Source: an uncultured Opitutaceae bacterium (GTDB taxonomy: Bacteria > Verrucomicrobiota > Verrucomicrobiia > Opitutales > Opitutaceae). From it: a stretch of 53,244 nt of DNA. Below the pieces are notes generated by a model. The model saw only the letters and a program-made list of their open reading frames with translations. It did no database searches and was not told the origin of the DNA. Made by a program: the position numbers and the translations under genes. Below are positions 37,272 through 45,290 of this stretch, piece by piece (position 1 is the stretch's first letter; every line of letters starts with the position of its first letter). Location: contig CALAOT010000077.1 of NCBI GenBank assembly GCA_937889545.1, forward strand, positions 1-53,244, read 5' to 3'.

Positions 37272-37576
37272 ACCATGGCTTTTGGCGACTTATTGTAAAA
37301 TATTGGCTCTCAAGCCATCCCAGATTCCGGAGCTTCGATGTAATTCTATTCTGGTCGGTTTCTGGTCGGTTTTTCGAAAATCGGGACGACTTAACTCTCT
37401 CAGTCAATTCTCACGGTTGTATTAAATGTTTCAATACCGCCGGTCACAATCGTCCACCAATTGGTCCTTTTGGGAACACTCAAGACCTGAACGATGTAAC
37501 TACTCGTAGCTAAGGCCGGCGCGGCTCCTGCCCCACAGGAGATGTGCTTGAGGCAAGCGTCACGTCCGACAATTGG
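37272..37576. other. Non-coding accessory sequence
   Basis: No supported gene. A plus-strand frame at 37250-37513 starts inside the tRNA fragment and shows no domain. An 11-base unit (TTCTGGTCGGT) is repeated directly near 37348-37369. Base composition is clearly lower in G+C than the chromosome to the left, consistent with acquired DNA. Confidence 0.5.
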
Positions 37577-37723
37577 TTAGCCACTTGTTTTCTGGAGTGA
37601 CGCGATCTGGTCTTCTAGGTCGGCGATTCGCTTGGCGGCTCGCCGAATCGAATGGCTCGCAAATAGCACACCGAGACCAACAGCGATCAGAATAACCGGA
37701 TGGAGATTCGAGATGTGTTCCAC
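37577..37723 (-). CDS. Possible small single-span membrane protein
   Basis: A 48-residue frame from a GTG at 37723 with an upstream AAGG-containing stretch. It reads as one hydrophobic span (PVILIAVGLGVLFA) followed by a charged amphipathic helix (IRRAAKRIADLEDQIASLQK), the layout of many small membrane-anchored coiled-coil proteins. The frame is open back to 37810, but residues added there do not look coding. No family recognised. The true start is uncertain. Confidence 0.45.
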   Translation of the reverse strand: MEHISNLHPVILIAVGLGVLFASHSIRRAAKRIADLEDQIASLQKTSG

Positions 37724-38079
37724 GCCTTGCTCTCTTGGATACCAAAAAAACGAGGCCGCGAAGGCGAAGCTATCCGCACCGTCACCATGCCTGCCTTGAC
37801 CGTGAAACATCCTCAGTTTAGAGAGAGGCCATGGCCATGTTCCGGCAGGGCGCGCCGGTGGATCCTAGACGCGAGGGATAGTCGGGGCTGCCCGTTATTG
37901 CCGTAAATCAACGTAAAATGAAGACCTTAAAGCGACCCTGCGGATCGTAATGTCCCTGAAGCCCCGCCGACCATTCCCAAAGACATCCACGTGCGCCAAC
38001 ACGCTGACGCTCCCCGTGAATCCATGCCGCAGTTGCGATTGGTCTCGATACGCGCGGTAACCCCCTTATCTGGAACAGC

Positions 38080-40146
38080 ATGATACCTTGGATCGCCCCG
38101 TGGCAGCGACGGCTTGTCGTCGCTGCCTTTGTAAGTGCGGTGCTGTACTGGGGTGCACCCGGGGCATCGGCCGAGCCGGCGCCTACGCTGCCGCAGGAAA
38201 CACTCTCTAGGATCTTCCCGTCGATCGTGCGGATCGAGGCCATCCGACTGAGCCCGATCGATGGCCACATGATGAAGATGTGGACGGCCGGAAGCGGCGT
38301 GGTCGTCACGGCACAGGGCCACGTGCTGACCAACTGCCACGTCACTGAGAACGTGGACATCTTTCGCTGCTACCTCTTCGACGGGCAGCGGGTTGACGCC
38401 CGCCGCGTCGGCGAGGATCCCGCGACGGATCTGGCGGTGCTCCAGCTCGACCTAGACCAGCTGGCCTTCGGCTCGAACGCGGTGAGCGTGGCGGCCTTCG
38501 GCGACTCCGACGCGATGAAGGCCGGGGACGTGGTGTACGCCTTGGGGAGCCCCGGGTTCCTCGCCCAGTCCGTCACGGTCGGTATCGTCTCCAACCCGTC
38601 GCTCGTCCTTCCGCTGCAGACTGTCGGGAAGATGCAGATCAAGGGGGAGGACGTTGGGCTCCTTGTCCGGTGGATCCTCCACGATGCAAAGATTTTCGGG
38701 GGCAACAGCGGAGGGCCGCTGGTCAACTCCCGCGGCGAGGTGGTCGGCATCAACGAGATCGGCGTGTTCAACCTCTCGGGGGCCATACCCGGCAACTTGG
38801 CGCACGGCGTAGCTGGCCAGCTGATCGCCGGCGGCAAGGTGATGCGGGGCTGGTCCGGCCTCACCGTGCAGCCCCGCCTGGAAGTCGACAACGCAACAGT
38901 CGGCGTCCTCGTGTCGAATGTTGCTGCCGGGTCCCCGGCCGAGAAAGCCGGGCTCAGGTCGGGGGACATCGTCCTGTCTTGCGACGGGACCCCGATCGCG
39001 GACGCCTATGAGAAGGCGGTGTCCGCCTTCTACAGGCTGGAGACCGCGCACCTCCCCGGCCAGATGCTCGCGGTGGAGTACCGACGGGGCGGAGCGCGGG
39101 CCTCGGCCACGCTGGCGCTCGCAGCCCGCGAGCCGGCTGAGTCGGATCTCAACGAGATGCGCGAATGGGGCGCGGTGGTGACGGACCTGACGACCGAGGT
39201 CGCGCGCAACGAGCGCCTGCCTGACACCAAGGGCGTGCTCTTTCAGAACATCAGTCCGGCGGGTCCCGCGGGGCAGGCGGAGCCCGAGCTTCGCCAGGGC
39301 GACGTCGTCATCGCCGTGGAGGGCGCTCCCGTGTCCCGTGTGGCCGAGCTGACTGCGCTGACGAAGTCCTACTTCCCGAACGGGGATACGACGGCGACGC
39401 GGCCGGTCGTGGCGAGCTTCCGGCGCGACGGCGCGGTCTTGAGCTCCGTGGTCGAACTCCGGAACACGAACCCCCATCCTGTCCCCCCGACGGTCCACAA
39501 GGCTTGGCTCGGGGTCACCTCCCAGCCGCTCACGCCCAAGCTCAACAAGCGGCTGGGGATCAATTCCGAGAACGGCGGCGCCCGCGTCACTCGCGTGTAC
39601 GCGGGCTCCGAGGCTGCAAAGGCGGGCCTCAAGGTAGGCGACGTCTTGCTTGCCCTCGACGGTATGCCGGTCGTGGAGCAGCGCTCGGAGGACAGCCAGG
39701 TGCTCGAGCGCCAAGTGCGCCAGTACCGCGTTGGGACTACCGCCTCGGTGACGGTGTGGCGGGACGGAAAGAGCACGGACATGCCGGTTGTGATGGAGGT
39801 CCAGCCGAAGCCGACCTCCGAAATGCCACTCTGGGAGGACGAGAAGCTCGAGTTTGAGGTGCGCCAAATCTCCTTTGAGGATCGGGCCCGCCTCGAGCTA
39901 CCGGACACGGCAGCCGGCGTCCTTGTCTCGTCGACCGTCCCTTCGGGGTGGGCCGAGCTGGGCGGCCTGCGCGGGGACGACTTGGTGCTCGCCGCGGACG
40001 GCGCCTCGGTGCCAACGGTCGACGACCTGCATCGGGCGCGTGACGCGGCTGCCGGCTCCGGCAGGCGCTGGCTCGTCCTCGAGGTGCTGCGCCGCGGGAA
40101 GACAGCCTTTGTCGAGATCAACCTGAAGCCACTCCAAACAAAATGA
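38080..40146 (+). CDS. HtrA/DegP-like serine protease with several PDZ domains
   Basis: A 688-residue exported protease. After a signal peptide (residues 1-31, ending PGASA) comes a trypsin-like domain with a complete catalytic triad: His in 'VLTNCHVTEN', Asp in 'DPATDLAVLQLD', and Ser in 'FGGNSGGPLVNSRGEVVGIN'. About four PDZ-like units follow, recognisable by 'VSNVAAGSPAEKAGLRSGDIVLSCDGTPI', 'NISPAGPAGQAEPELRQGDVVIAVEGAPV', 'RVYAGSEAAKAGLKVGDVLLALDGMPV', and 'SSTVPSGWAELGGLRGDDLVLAADGASV'. DegP itself has two. It is probably periplasmic, working in protein quality control or processing a specific partner. Its stop overlaps the start of a paralogous gene (ATGA at 40143), so the two are probably made together. 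Confidence 0.9.
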   Translation: MIPWIAPWQRRLVVAAFVSAVLYWGAPGASAEPAPTLPQETLSRIFPSIVRIEAIRLSPIDGHMMKMWTAGSGVVVTAQGHVLTNCHVTENVDIFRCYLFDGQRVDARRVGEDPATDLAVLQLDLDQLAFGSNAVSVAAFGDSDAMKAGDVVYALGSPGFLAQSVTVGIVSNPSLVLPLQTVGKMQIKGEDVGLLVRWILHDAKIFGGNSGGPLVNSRGEVVGINEIGVFNLSGAIPGNLAHGVAGQLIAGGKVMRGWSGLTVQPRLEVDNATVGVLVSNVAAGSPAEKAGLRSGDIVLSCDGTPIADAYEKAVSAFYRLETAHLPGQMLAVEYRRGGARASATLALAAREPAESDLNEMREWGAVVTDLTTEVARNERLPDTKGVLFQNISPAGPAGQAEPELRQGDVVIAVEGAPVSRVAELTALTKSYFPNGDTTATRPVVASFRRDGAVLSSVVELRNTNPHPVPPTVHKAWLGVTSQPLTPKLNKRLGINSENGGARVTRVYAGSEAAKAGLKVGDVLLALDGMPVVEQRSEDSQVLERQVRQYRVGTTASVTVWRDGKSTDMPVVMEVQPKPTSEMPLWEDEKLEFEVRQISFEDRARLELPDTAAGVLVSSTVPSGWAELGGLRGDDLVLAADGASVPTVDDLHRARDAAAGSGRRWLVLEVLRRGKTAFVEINLKPLQTK

Positions 40147-41012
40147 ACCCAGTCCGACGCCACGCTATCGTCGCCGCCCACGCCCTGCTCTTTTTGCCCG
40201 CGCTCGCCGTGGGCCGGACCGAGTCCGAGATCCTAGCCCAGAAGGGCCGCGATGTGGAGGCGCACTCGGCCGGCGCCGTCGTCTCCGTCGAGCTGGTCGC
40301 CGTCTTGCGCGGAACGATGGGGGGCAAGGCCATGCCGCCCCATGAGCAAAAAATCATGGTCGACGGGACCGTGCTCGCCGAGAGCGGCCTGACCGTGACA
40401 GCGCTCAGCGTCGTGGACCCGAAGATGATGCAGGAGAGCATGGCGTCCGTGCGCGGCGCGAAGGTCGAGTTCGCGGAGACCGAGTTCAAGGACGTGACCC
40501 TGAGGCTTTCGAACAATACCGAGGTGCCCGCGGCCATCGTGCTGCGCGACCCGGACCTGAACCTCGTCTTTGTGGCCCCCATCCCCGGCAAGGTGACCCC
40601 TGCCCCGAAGTTCAGCCACGTGGACCTCAGCAACGAGGCGAAGGCCGTCGTCCTCGGCGATTACTTTGTCGTCACCCGCGCGGCCAAGGAGTTCCAGAGG
40701 ATGCCCCTCGTGTTCCCGGTGACTATCGTCGGAATCGTGGAACGGCCGCGCACCAAATACCTGATCAGCAGCCAAGTGGCCGGCGCACCCGCGTTCGACC
40801 CAGATGGCAAGATCCTGGGAATCGGGACGGTCGACTTTTCGTCGGGCCACGCGTCCGGCATCATCAATCTGCCCTCCCGCGACGTGGCCGAGCTTGCGAA
40901 GCAGGCCGCGGCGGTGAAACCGGAGGAGAAGCTTGCGGAGGACGCCCAGGGCAAAGACAAGGCTCCGGCGGCTGCGCAGCCCGCGGCCGCCCCGGCAGCC
41001 GACAAGCCGTAG
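40143..41012 (+). CDS. HtrA-fold pseudoprotease-like secreted protein
   Basis: A 289-residue exported protein (signal peptide MNPVRRHAIVAAHALLFLPALAVG). It seems to follow the trypsin-like fold of the gene before it, but without the active site. 'DGTVLAESGLTVTALSVVDP' aligns with the partner's His region, with Ser in place of His. 'LRDPDLNLVFVAPI' keeps the Asp. 'AGAPAFDPDGKILGIGTVDF' takes the place of GNSGGPLVNSRGEVVGIN, with no serine. An Ala/Pro/Lys-rich tail ends the protein. Translational overlap with the active protease suggests a regulatory, scaffolding or substrate-presenting partner. The fold call is by eye and should be checked by structure prediction. Confidence 0.7.
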   Translation: MNPVRRHAIVAAHALLFLPALAVGRTESEILAQKGRDVEAHSAGAVVSVELVAVLRGTMGGKAMPPHEQKIMVDGTVLAESGLTVTALSVVDPKMMQESMASVRGAKVEFAETEFKDVTLRLSNNTEVPAAIVLRDPDLNLVFVAPIPGKVTPAPKFSHVDLSNEAKAVVLGDYFVVTRAAKEFQRMPLVFPVTIVGIVERPRTKYLISSQVAGAPAFDPDGKILGIGTVDFSSGHASGIINLPSRDVAELAKQAAAVKPEEKLAEDAQGKDKAPAAAQPAAAPAADKP

Positions 41013-41311
41013 CCCCGAGACGATCCTCGCGGTCCCGGTCAGTCGTCCCGGTGCGGACCCTCGATTTTCAGGCGGCCGGCGCCACATTTCCCAACCAGGA
41101 CAGATCCAACCGCAAGGTCCTGATTCGGTTCTGCGCGGTGCGTGGCCTTCCGGTCGGCCTTTTGCCTGACGACCTCATTCACGCAAGGCTGGCCGCCCAG
41201 GTTGCCCCGGCTGTGGCGCTGCGCACGACATAAACATTACCGATGTGCGTGGAGGTTTATTGTCCAAGAACGGACCCGTTGCAAAACGGGTTCCTTTTCA
41301 AACACCACAAC
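41013..41311. other. Gap between pseudoprotease and vapBC genes
   Basis: No supported gene. A GTG-initiated plus frame of 60 codons (41051-41233) is open but has no recognisable motif. An inverted pair ACCCGTT/AACGGGT near 41265-41290 (loop GCAAA) is followed by TCCTTTTC and might act as a weak terminator. Confidence 0.4.
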
Positions 41312-41344
41312 TTGACAAATAAGGTTCGAGTGGGATGATCCCAC
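41312..41344 (+). promoter_or_regulatory. vapBC promoter with palindromic operator; possibly leaderless
   Basis: TTGACA at 41312-41317 is a perfect -35 box. A 16-18 base spacer puts a weak -10 (GATGAT) around 41334-41339. Exactly over it sits a perfect inverted repeat GTGGGA-TGA-TCCCAC (41330-41344). The vapB ATG begins at 41346, about 7 bases after the -10 box, so transcription would start at or very near the start codon. A palindrome over the -10 box fits autorepression by the VapBC complex. Confidence 0.65.
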
Positions 41345-41345
41345 C

Positions 41346-41573
41346 ATGCTCCTTACGCTCGATGCAAAACACCGACTGACCGTGCCTAAGTCGCTCGCCC
41401 CGTCTCGCCCGGGGGATAATTACGAGGCAGAATTTCACCCAGAGGACGACACTCTCGTATTTAGGCGCATTGCCGCAAAGGGCGACTGGCTGGCAGTCCT
41501 AAAGGAGTGCCCGGTTCCCATGGATGATCTCCCGGTCCGCCGTCGCGAATTGCCTCGTCGCCGGAAGCTATGA
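41346..41573 (+). CDS. vapB: VapB-type antitoxin (AbrB/MazE-like)
   Basis: A 75-residue protein with an N-terminal swapped-hairpin DNA-binding pattern ('LLTLDAKHRLTVPKSLAPSRPGDNYEAEFHPEDDTLVFRR'), typical of AbrB/MazE-fold antitoxins. The C-terminal tail is basic and would wrap the toxin. Its stop overlaps the start of the PIN-domain gene (ATGA). It should bind the palindrome in front of its own start and neutralise VapC. Confidence 0.8.
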   Translation: MLLTLDAKHRLTVPKSLAPSRPGDNYEAEFHPEDDTLVFRRIAAKGDWLAVLKECPVPMDDLPVRRRELPRRRKL

Positions 41574-42010
41574 ATTGGCTTCTGGATGCAGATGTCCTGA
41601 GTCAGCCAGCAAAGCGCTTGGGCGATCCGCGCGTCGTAGCCTGGCTTGAGGCCGAGAAGGACGCCTGCTATACGAGCGCCGTAGTTATCGCCCAACTGGC
41701 TTACTGGGTAAGAAGCAAGGACGGAAAGTCGCGTGAGGCCCTGCAATTGTGGCTGACGCGCCTCATCGACGCGATGCACGGACGTATCCACGGATTTAAT
41801 GTAGCAGTAGCGCACGTGTGGGCCGAACAAGAGCGTCCATTGGAAAAGGCGGGCCAGCGAATGCCTGTGGAGGACAGCTACATCGCGGCTACGGCCCGCC
41901 GCCACAATTTGACCATCGTCACCGGCAACGAAAAGGATTTCCTTCGGCCCGGATTGAAAGTTTTCAACCCATTCAGAGAATTGCCTCCGATTGAGGTACC
42001 GAGAGGATAG
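41570..42010 (+). CDS. vapC: VapC-type PIN-domain ribonuclease toxin
   Basis: A 146-residue PIN-domain protein. Acidic residues of the active site are Asp in 'NWLLDADVLSQP', Glu/Asp in the central region and 'MPVEDSYIAATARRHNLTIVTGNEKDF', which carries the third and fourth conserved acids with the TGN motif. PIN toxins cleave tRNA or rRNA. The length is normal and the frame intact, so the toxin is probably active. It ends 112 bases before the intact tRNA-Ser gene. Confidence 0.9.
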   Translation: MNWLLDADVLSQPAKRLGDPRVVAWLEAEKDACYTSAVVIAQLAYWVRSKDGKSREALQLWLTRLIDAMHGRIHGFNVAVAHVWAEQERPLEKAGQRMPVEDSYIAATARRHNLTIVTGNEKDFLRPGLKVFNPFRELPPIEVPRG

Positions 42011-42122
42011 ACTCACCATCGCCCGTTCAGGTGTGTTATCGGAGATTGCGTTTGACCCTGCCCCACCCCCTTGCCTTTGATCTTCCCCTTCGACCGACGG
42101 ACAACACAGGTTTCCGGTTCAC

Positions 42123-42214
<92 letters not shown>

Positions 42215-42215
42215 T

Positions 42216-42272
42216 TTCCCCTATGAGGCGGAGAATCCCGAAGCTAGGTTGCCAGGTTGACGCGGCAACCTA
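42216..42272 (+). promoter_or_regulatory. Two-hairpin leader between tRNA-Ser and integrase
   Basis: Hairpin I: TTCCCC (42216-42221) with GGAGAA (42230-42235), one mismatch, just after the tRNA CCA and a T-run. Hairpin II: TAGGTTGCC (42245-42253) with GGCAACCTA (42264-42272), a perfect 9-bp stem ending 3 bases before the integrase ATG at 42276. Hairpin II could hide the ribosome-binding site and limit integrase translation. Diverged copies of this leader follow the other tRNA-Ser fragments. Confidence 0.65.
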
Positions 42273-42275
42273 AGC

Positions 42276-43481
42276 ATGAATGTCCAACCTATGTTCGCTG
42301 TCAGCCGGTTTAAGAACCGGAACGGCGTTTTCTCGTTCCGCGTCGATGGTCAGCTCAACGGCGTCCGCATCCGCCGCAACTTCAAGACCCAGGAGGAGGC
42401 TGCCGCCGAAAAGGCCACCCTTGAACTCAAGGCGCTGCAACTGGCGTCGAGCCTTTGCGCCGTCACCACCTGCCTCGCTGAGGATCAAGTCCGCGAGGCC
42501 GAGGCCGTTTTCCGGCGGCTGGCCGGCGGTAGTCGCACGCTCTCGTTCTGCGTCGATTACGCCCTGTCCAATCACCGCACGCCGGAGAACCAGAAGGCCC
42601 TGGATGAGGCGGTCACGGCCTATCTGACGGTAAAGGCCCGGGAGCATGAGCAGAAGCTCATCTCTGCGTCCCAGCTCACCACGATCAACCGGCATATGAA
42701 GGCGCTGAAAAAGCACTTCTCCGGCGTCACCGTCGCTGAGCTGACGGCCGCACACCTGACGACGTATTTCCAGCGGGCCAACGGATGCCTCAAGACCTAC
42801 AACAACCGCCGCGGCGTCGTTTCGACCTTTCTCAAGTTCGCCGAGCAGCGGGAGTGGCTTGTGGCCAATCCCATCAAGAAAGTCCCATACTACCGCATCG
42901 CCCACCGTCGCGGGTCCGCCAAGACCCTCACGGCGGCTCAGGCACAGGAGTTGATGACTTATGTCGAGGGCTACCAGAACGGCCGCCTTGTGCCTTTCTT
43001 TGCCCTGTGCCTCTTCGCGGGCATCCGGCCATGCCTACGGACGGGTGAAATCCTCCGCCTCCTGCCGGGGCACGTGCGGCTCGATACCGGGGTTATCCTG
43101 ATTGAGCCCGAGGTCTCCAAGGTCCGGGAGAAACGCACGGTGGCGATTCAGCCCAACCTCGCGGCATGGCTCCGGGCGTATCCGCTCGCGGAAAATCCGA
43201 TCATTGTGCCGAACCTGCAAAAGCTCCGGGCAAGGATCGCGAAGCGTTTCGGGCTCACGCATGACGTAATGCGACACACGTTCATTTCGATGCACGTCGC
43301 GAAATTCCGCTCCCTAGGTGAGGCCGCACTCCAAGCGGGCAATTCCGAGAGCTTCATAAAAAAGCACTACCTCGACCTAAAGAGCACGGCTGACGCCAAG
43401 CAGTTCCTCGGCATCCGACCGAAGCGCGCCGATAAGGCTGCGCCAACGCCGCCCGTTCTGGTGCTTTTCGCAGCGGCATGA
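42276..43481 (+). CDS. int: Tyrosine recombinase / phage-type integrase
   Basis: A 401-residue site-specific recombinase. The N-terminal part ('NRNGVFSFRVDGQLNGVRIRRNFKTQEEA') resembles an AP2-like or arm-binding domain. A SAM-like core-binding domain lies in the middle ('TINRHMKALKKHFSGVTVAELT'), and the catalytic domain follows. Catalytic residues are Arg in 'FAGIRPCLRTGEILRLL' (a slightly expanded version of the usual motif), His and Arg in 'LTHDVMRHTFISMH', a His position replaced or shifted in 'LQAGNSESFIKKHY', and nucleophile Tyr in 'KKHYLDL'. It sits 63 bases past the tRNA-Ser end, facing away, and should catalyse integration at the tRNA 3' end. Confidence 0.9.
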   Translation: MNVQPMFAVSRFKNRNGVFSFRVDGQLNGVRIRRNFKTQEEAAAEKATLELKALQLASSLCAVTTCLAEDQVREAEAVFRRLAGGSRTLSFCVDYALSNHRTPENQKALDEAVTAYLTVKAREHEQKLISASQLTTINRHMKALKKHFSGVTVAELTAAHLTTYFQRANGCLKTYNNRRGVVSTFLKFAEQREWLVANPIKKVPYYRIAHRRGSAKTLTAAQAQELMTYVEGYQNGRLVPFFALCLFAGIRPCLRTGEILRLLPGHVRLDTGVILIEPEVSKVREKRTVAIQPNLAAWLRAYPLAENPIIVPNLQKLRARIAKRFGLTHDVMRHTFISMHVAKFRSLGEAALQAGNSESFIKKHYLDLKSTADAKQFLGIRPKRADKAAPTPPVLVLFAAA

Positions 43482-43610
43482 CCGATACACGGGTAACGTG
43501 CATCGAATGGCAGGAACACACGCAGCACCGGCTTTAATGCCGCGCGCGTGTTGGCTTTCAAAGAGATAAGCTTCTGCCGGAAATCGGAAACACGTGTTGC
43601 TGATTGGGAC

Positions 43611-43645
43611 CTCGGCTCGGCACCCCGAGCCGAGGCCCTATTTTC
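43611..43645 (+). terminator. Strong terminator-like hairpin after the integrase
   Basis: CCTCGGCTCGG (43611-43621), a 4-base loop CACC, and CCGAGCCGAGG (43626-43636) form a perfect 11-bp stem followed by CCCTATTTTCT. It lies 130 bases past the integrase stop and fits a rho-independent terminator, although the T-run is offset by a few bases. It also opens a cluster of further hairpins. Confidence 0.65.
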
Positions 43646-43686
43646 TCTGGGACGCAGACCTGCGCTGGTTAATGCTTCGCGTCATC

Positions 43687-43946
43687 CGACATGCCGTGTG
43701 TCGCACTACCGAAGTTTCGGTCATGACTTATGTAACGTAGCCACGTTACTTTTTGGGTGAGACACATCACTCCTTACGTCAAAACGTAAGGTTTCAGATT
43801 TCGTAAATACGACACGCCGCATGTCGCACGACTGAGCATATCCGGCTAAGAACGCCGCTCCGGGCTGCGTCACTTACACAGTTTCAAACCTTACCGATTC
43901 GGTAAGGGGAAGGGCGTCCCTCTCAACATGAAACGCGGTGCGTTTC
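43687..43946. repeat. Cluster of seven short perfect hairpins
   Basis: Within 260 bases with no supported gene there are these perfect inverted repeats: CGACA..TGTCG at 43687-43703; ACCGAA-GT-TTCGGT at 43708-43721; GTAACGT-AGCC-ACGTTAC at 43732-43749, followed by TTTTT; CCTTACGT-CAAA-ACGTAAGG at 43772-43791; CGACA..TGTCG at 43810-43826; CCTTACCG-ATT-CGGTAAGG at 43889-43907; and GAAACGC-GGT-GCGTTTC at 43930-43946. The two CGACA units are near-copies and both continue GCAC. CCTTAC/GTAAGG recurs. This could be a structured RNA, operator array, arm-binding region or transfer origin. Confidence 0.75.
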
Positions 43947-43985
43947 GTAAGTGATCAACCGCGATGGCTATGGCTGCTGGGCTCT

Positions 43986-44714
43986 TCACTTCACGACAAG
44001 GAAATCAATGTGGGCTGCGACGAGCCGATTTGAGGAATCGTACGAGCCCACAACAGGAAAATATCCATCTCCCCATCCTGAATGGAAAAGGATCAAATTC
44101 TCTCCGTTTTTTGCCAGCGGAAGCGCGATATTTGCGATACCCGCACGAATATGAGCAGGATCGTCCATCCGCTTAAACCAGCAGTCCGGCCGCTCATTCT
44201 CAAAGAGCGATTGATACCAATTCTGCGGATTGGGCATGCATGGACCAATCGCCGACTCATCAACGAAGCACGCTGTTCCGGCGTCCACAGCGAAACCGAC
44301 AAAGTTGTCTTCTTTTGGCTCGAGACGCTTTTCACCGTCTTTCGCTAACTGCACGGACTTCCGATAAGCCTCCGCAGCAGGCGAAAAAATGATCGATGCA
44401 TAGGCCTCGCGGATGTGTGACCGATCCTGCTTCTCACTGACGTCAACGAGCGTGACAATCACCGGGAAATTCCCCTTTGGCGTAGAAATGAAGGGTGTGC
44501 CAGAGGGCGAAAGAAATACAAAAGGATCACATACTGCGAGGCGACCACTCGGTAATGTCAGTTCGCCACACGGCACAGTTGAGAGGAAGCGTGGTCCATC
44601 CACGGTTTGAACAGCTTCGCCATTCTTCAAGGCACCCCAAGAGCTATTGTTCGGCCAAGTGTTCGATGACTGAGGCTGTTGTTCCTTACCAAAAATATGC
44701 GAGAAGATGCTCAT
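43986..44714 (-). CDS. DUF4241-family protein
   Basis: A 242-residue protein matching the DUF4241 pattern. It has 'LPSGRLAVCDPFVFL', a strand-rich middle with 'GNFPVIVTLVDVSE', 'NFVGFAVDAGTACFVDESA' (the family's VDAGT motif), and a closing 'LFHSGWGDGYFPVVGSYDSSNRLVAAHIDFLV'. No signal peptide or membrane span is seen. The biochemical role of the family is unknown to me. It is the only cargo gene in element E1 besides the toxin-antitoxin pair, and faces the integrase. Codon use is less GC-biased than the chromosome, consistent with transfer. Confidence 0.8.
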   Translation of the reverse strand: MSIFSHIFGKEQQPQSSNTWPNNSSWGALKNGEAVQTVDGPRFLSTVPCGELTLPSGRLAVCDPFVFLSPSGTPFISTPKGNFPVIVTLVDVSEKQDRSHIREAYASIIFSPAAEAYRKSVQLAKDGEKRLEPKEDNFVGFAVDAGTACFVDESAIGPCMPNPQNWYQSLFENERPDCWFKRMDDPAHIRAGIANIALPLAKNGENLILFHSGWGDGYFPVVGSYDSSNRLVAAHIDFLVVK

Positions 44715-45065
44715 ATCTTTTGCCCAGACGTCAGAGAATATTGGACTGTGGATTTATTGGAGCAAATGTTTGCTGTGTCAGTATGACAGAGCCAAAAACA
44801 CGATTCCGCATTTGCAGGAAATATGATCTGCACGGAAGGGCGCTTAAGGTCGAACTTCTAGAGCAGCCTTAGCCGAACCGATTTTGGACAAAGCGAAACG
44901 GCGGGCACGGGTGGAAGGTGAAGGAGGCCAATCTTTTGCTCGCTTTACCCGCCCACGCTGTAGGCCCGTAGCGGGAAGACGGACGCTTAGACACAAGCAT
45001 TGAAGAGGACGTCCGTTCCCGTAGCGATGGCTTGCCAGAGCTGAATCCCGCGTTAACCTGCCGCC
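44715..45065. other. Gap upstream of the toxin-antitoxin pair
   Basis: No supported gene in these 351 bases. They hold the divergent upstream regions of the DUF4241 gene and the antitoxin. GCGGGCA..TACCCGC-like complementary pieces near 44911-44951 could fold, but I see no clear promoter pair. Confidence 0.4.
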
Positions 45066-45290
45066 ATGTCTACTGTGCCCGAAATCGAGGCCGCCATCGA
45101 AAAACTCCCTGCCGCCGAGCAGCGCGAGCTCGCTCGCTGGCTAGAGGAACATCTCCTGCAGGAAGAGTCGCCAGAGATGCTGGCAGCACTCGATGAAGGT
45201 ATCCGTTCCGCGGAAGAAAAGGGTGTCCGTGAATACACACGCGTCGAGCTCGAACAAAAAGTACGGCGATGGGCTGGCGTGTCGCCCTAA
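45066..45290 (+). CDS. Antitoxin of a ParE/RelE-type pair (addiction-module component)
   Basis: A 74-residue, acidic, helical protein: 'EIEAAIEKLPAAEQRELARWLEEHLLQEESPEMLAALDEGIRSAEEKG'. This pattern belongs to the putative addiction-module component family that pairs with RelE/ParE-like toxins. Its last 22 bases overlap the toxin start (45269). The antitoxin at 51542-51760 is related, sharing the 'SPEM/TPEM.AA.DEG.RS' stretch. Probably represses its own promoter together with the toxin. Confidence 0.82.
   Translation: MSTVPEIEAAIEKLPAAEQRELARWLEEHLLQEESPEMLAALDEGIRSAEEKGVREYTRVELEQKVRRWAGVSP

Noticed and set aside
37250..37513. 87-codon plus-strand frame
   Set aside because: It begins inside the tRNA-Ser fragment and shows no recognisable protein pattern.
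43687..43946. CRISPR array
   Set aside because: The repeats are self-complementary units of different sequence and spacing, not identical direct repeats with uniform spacers, and no cas genes are present.
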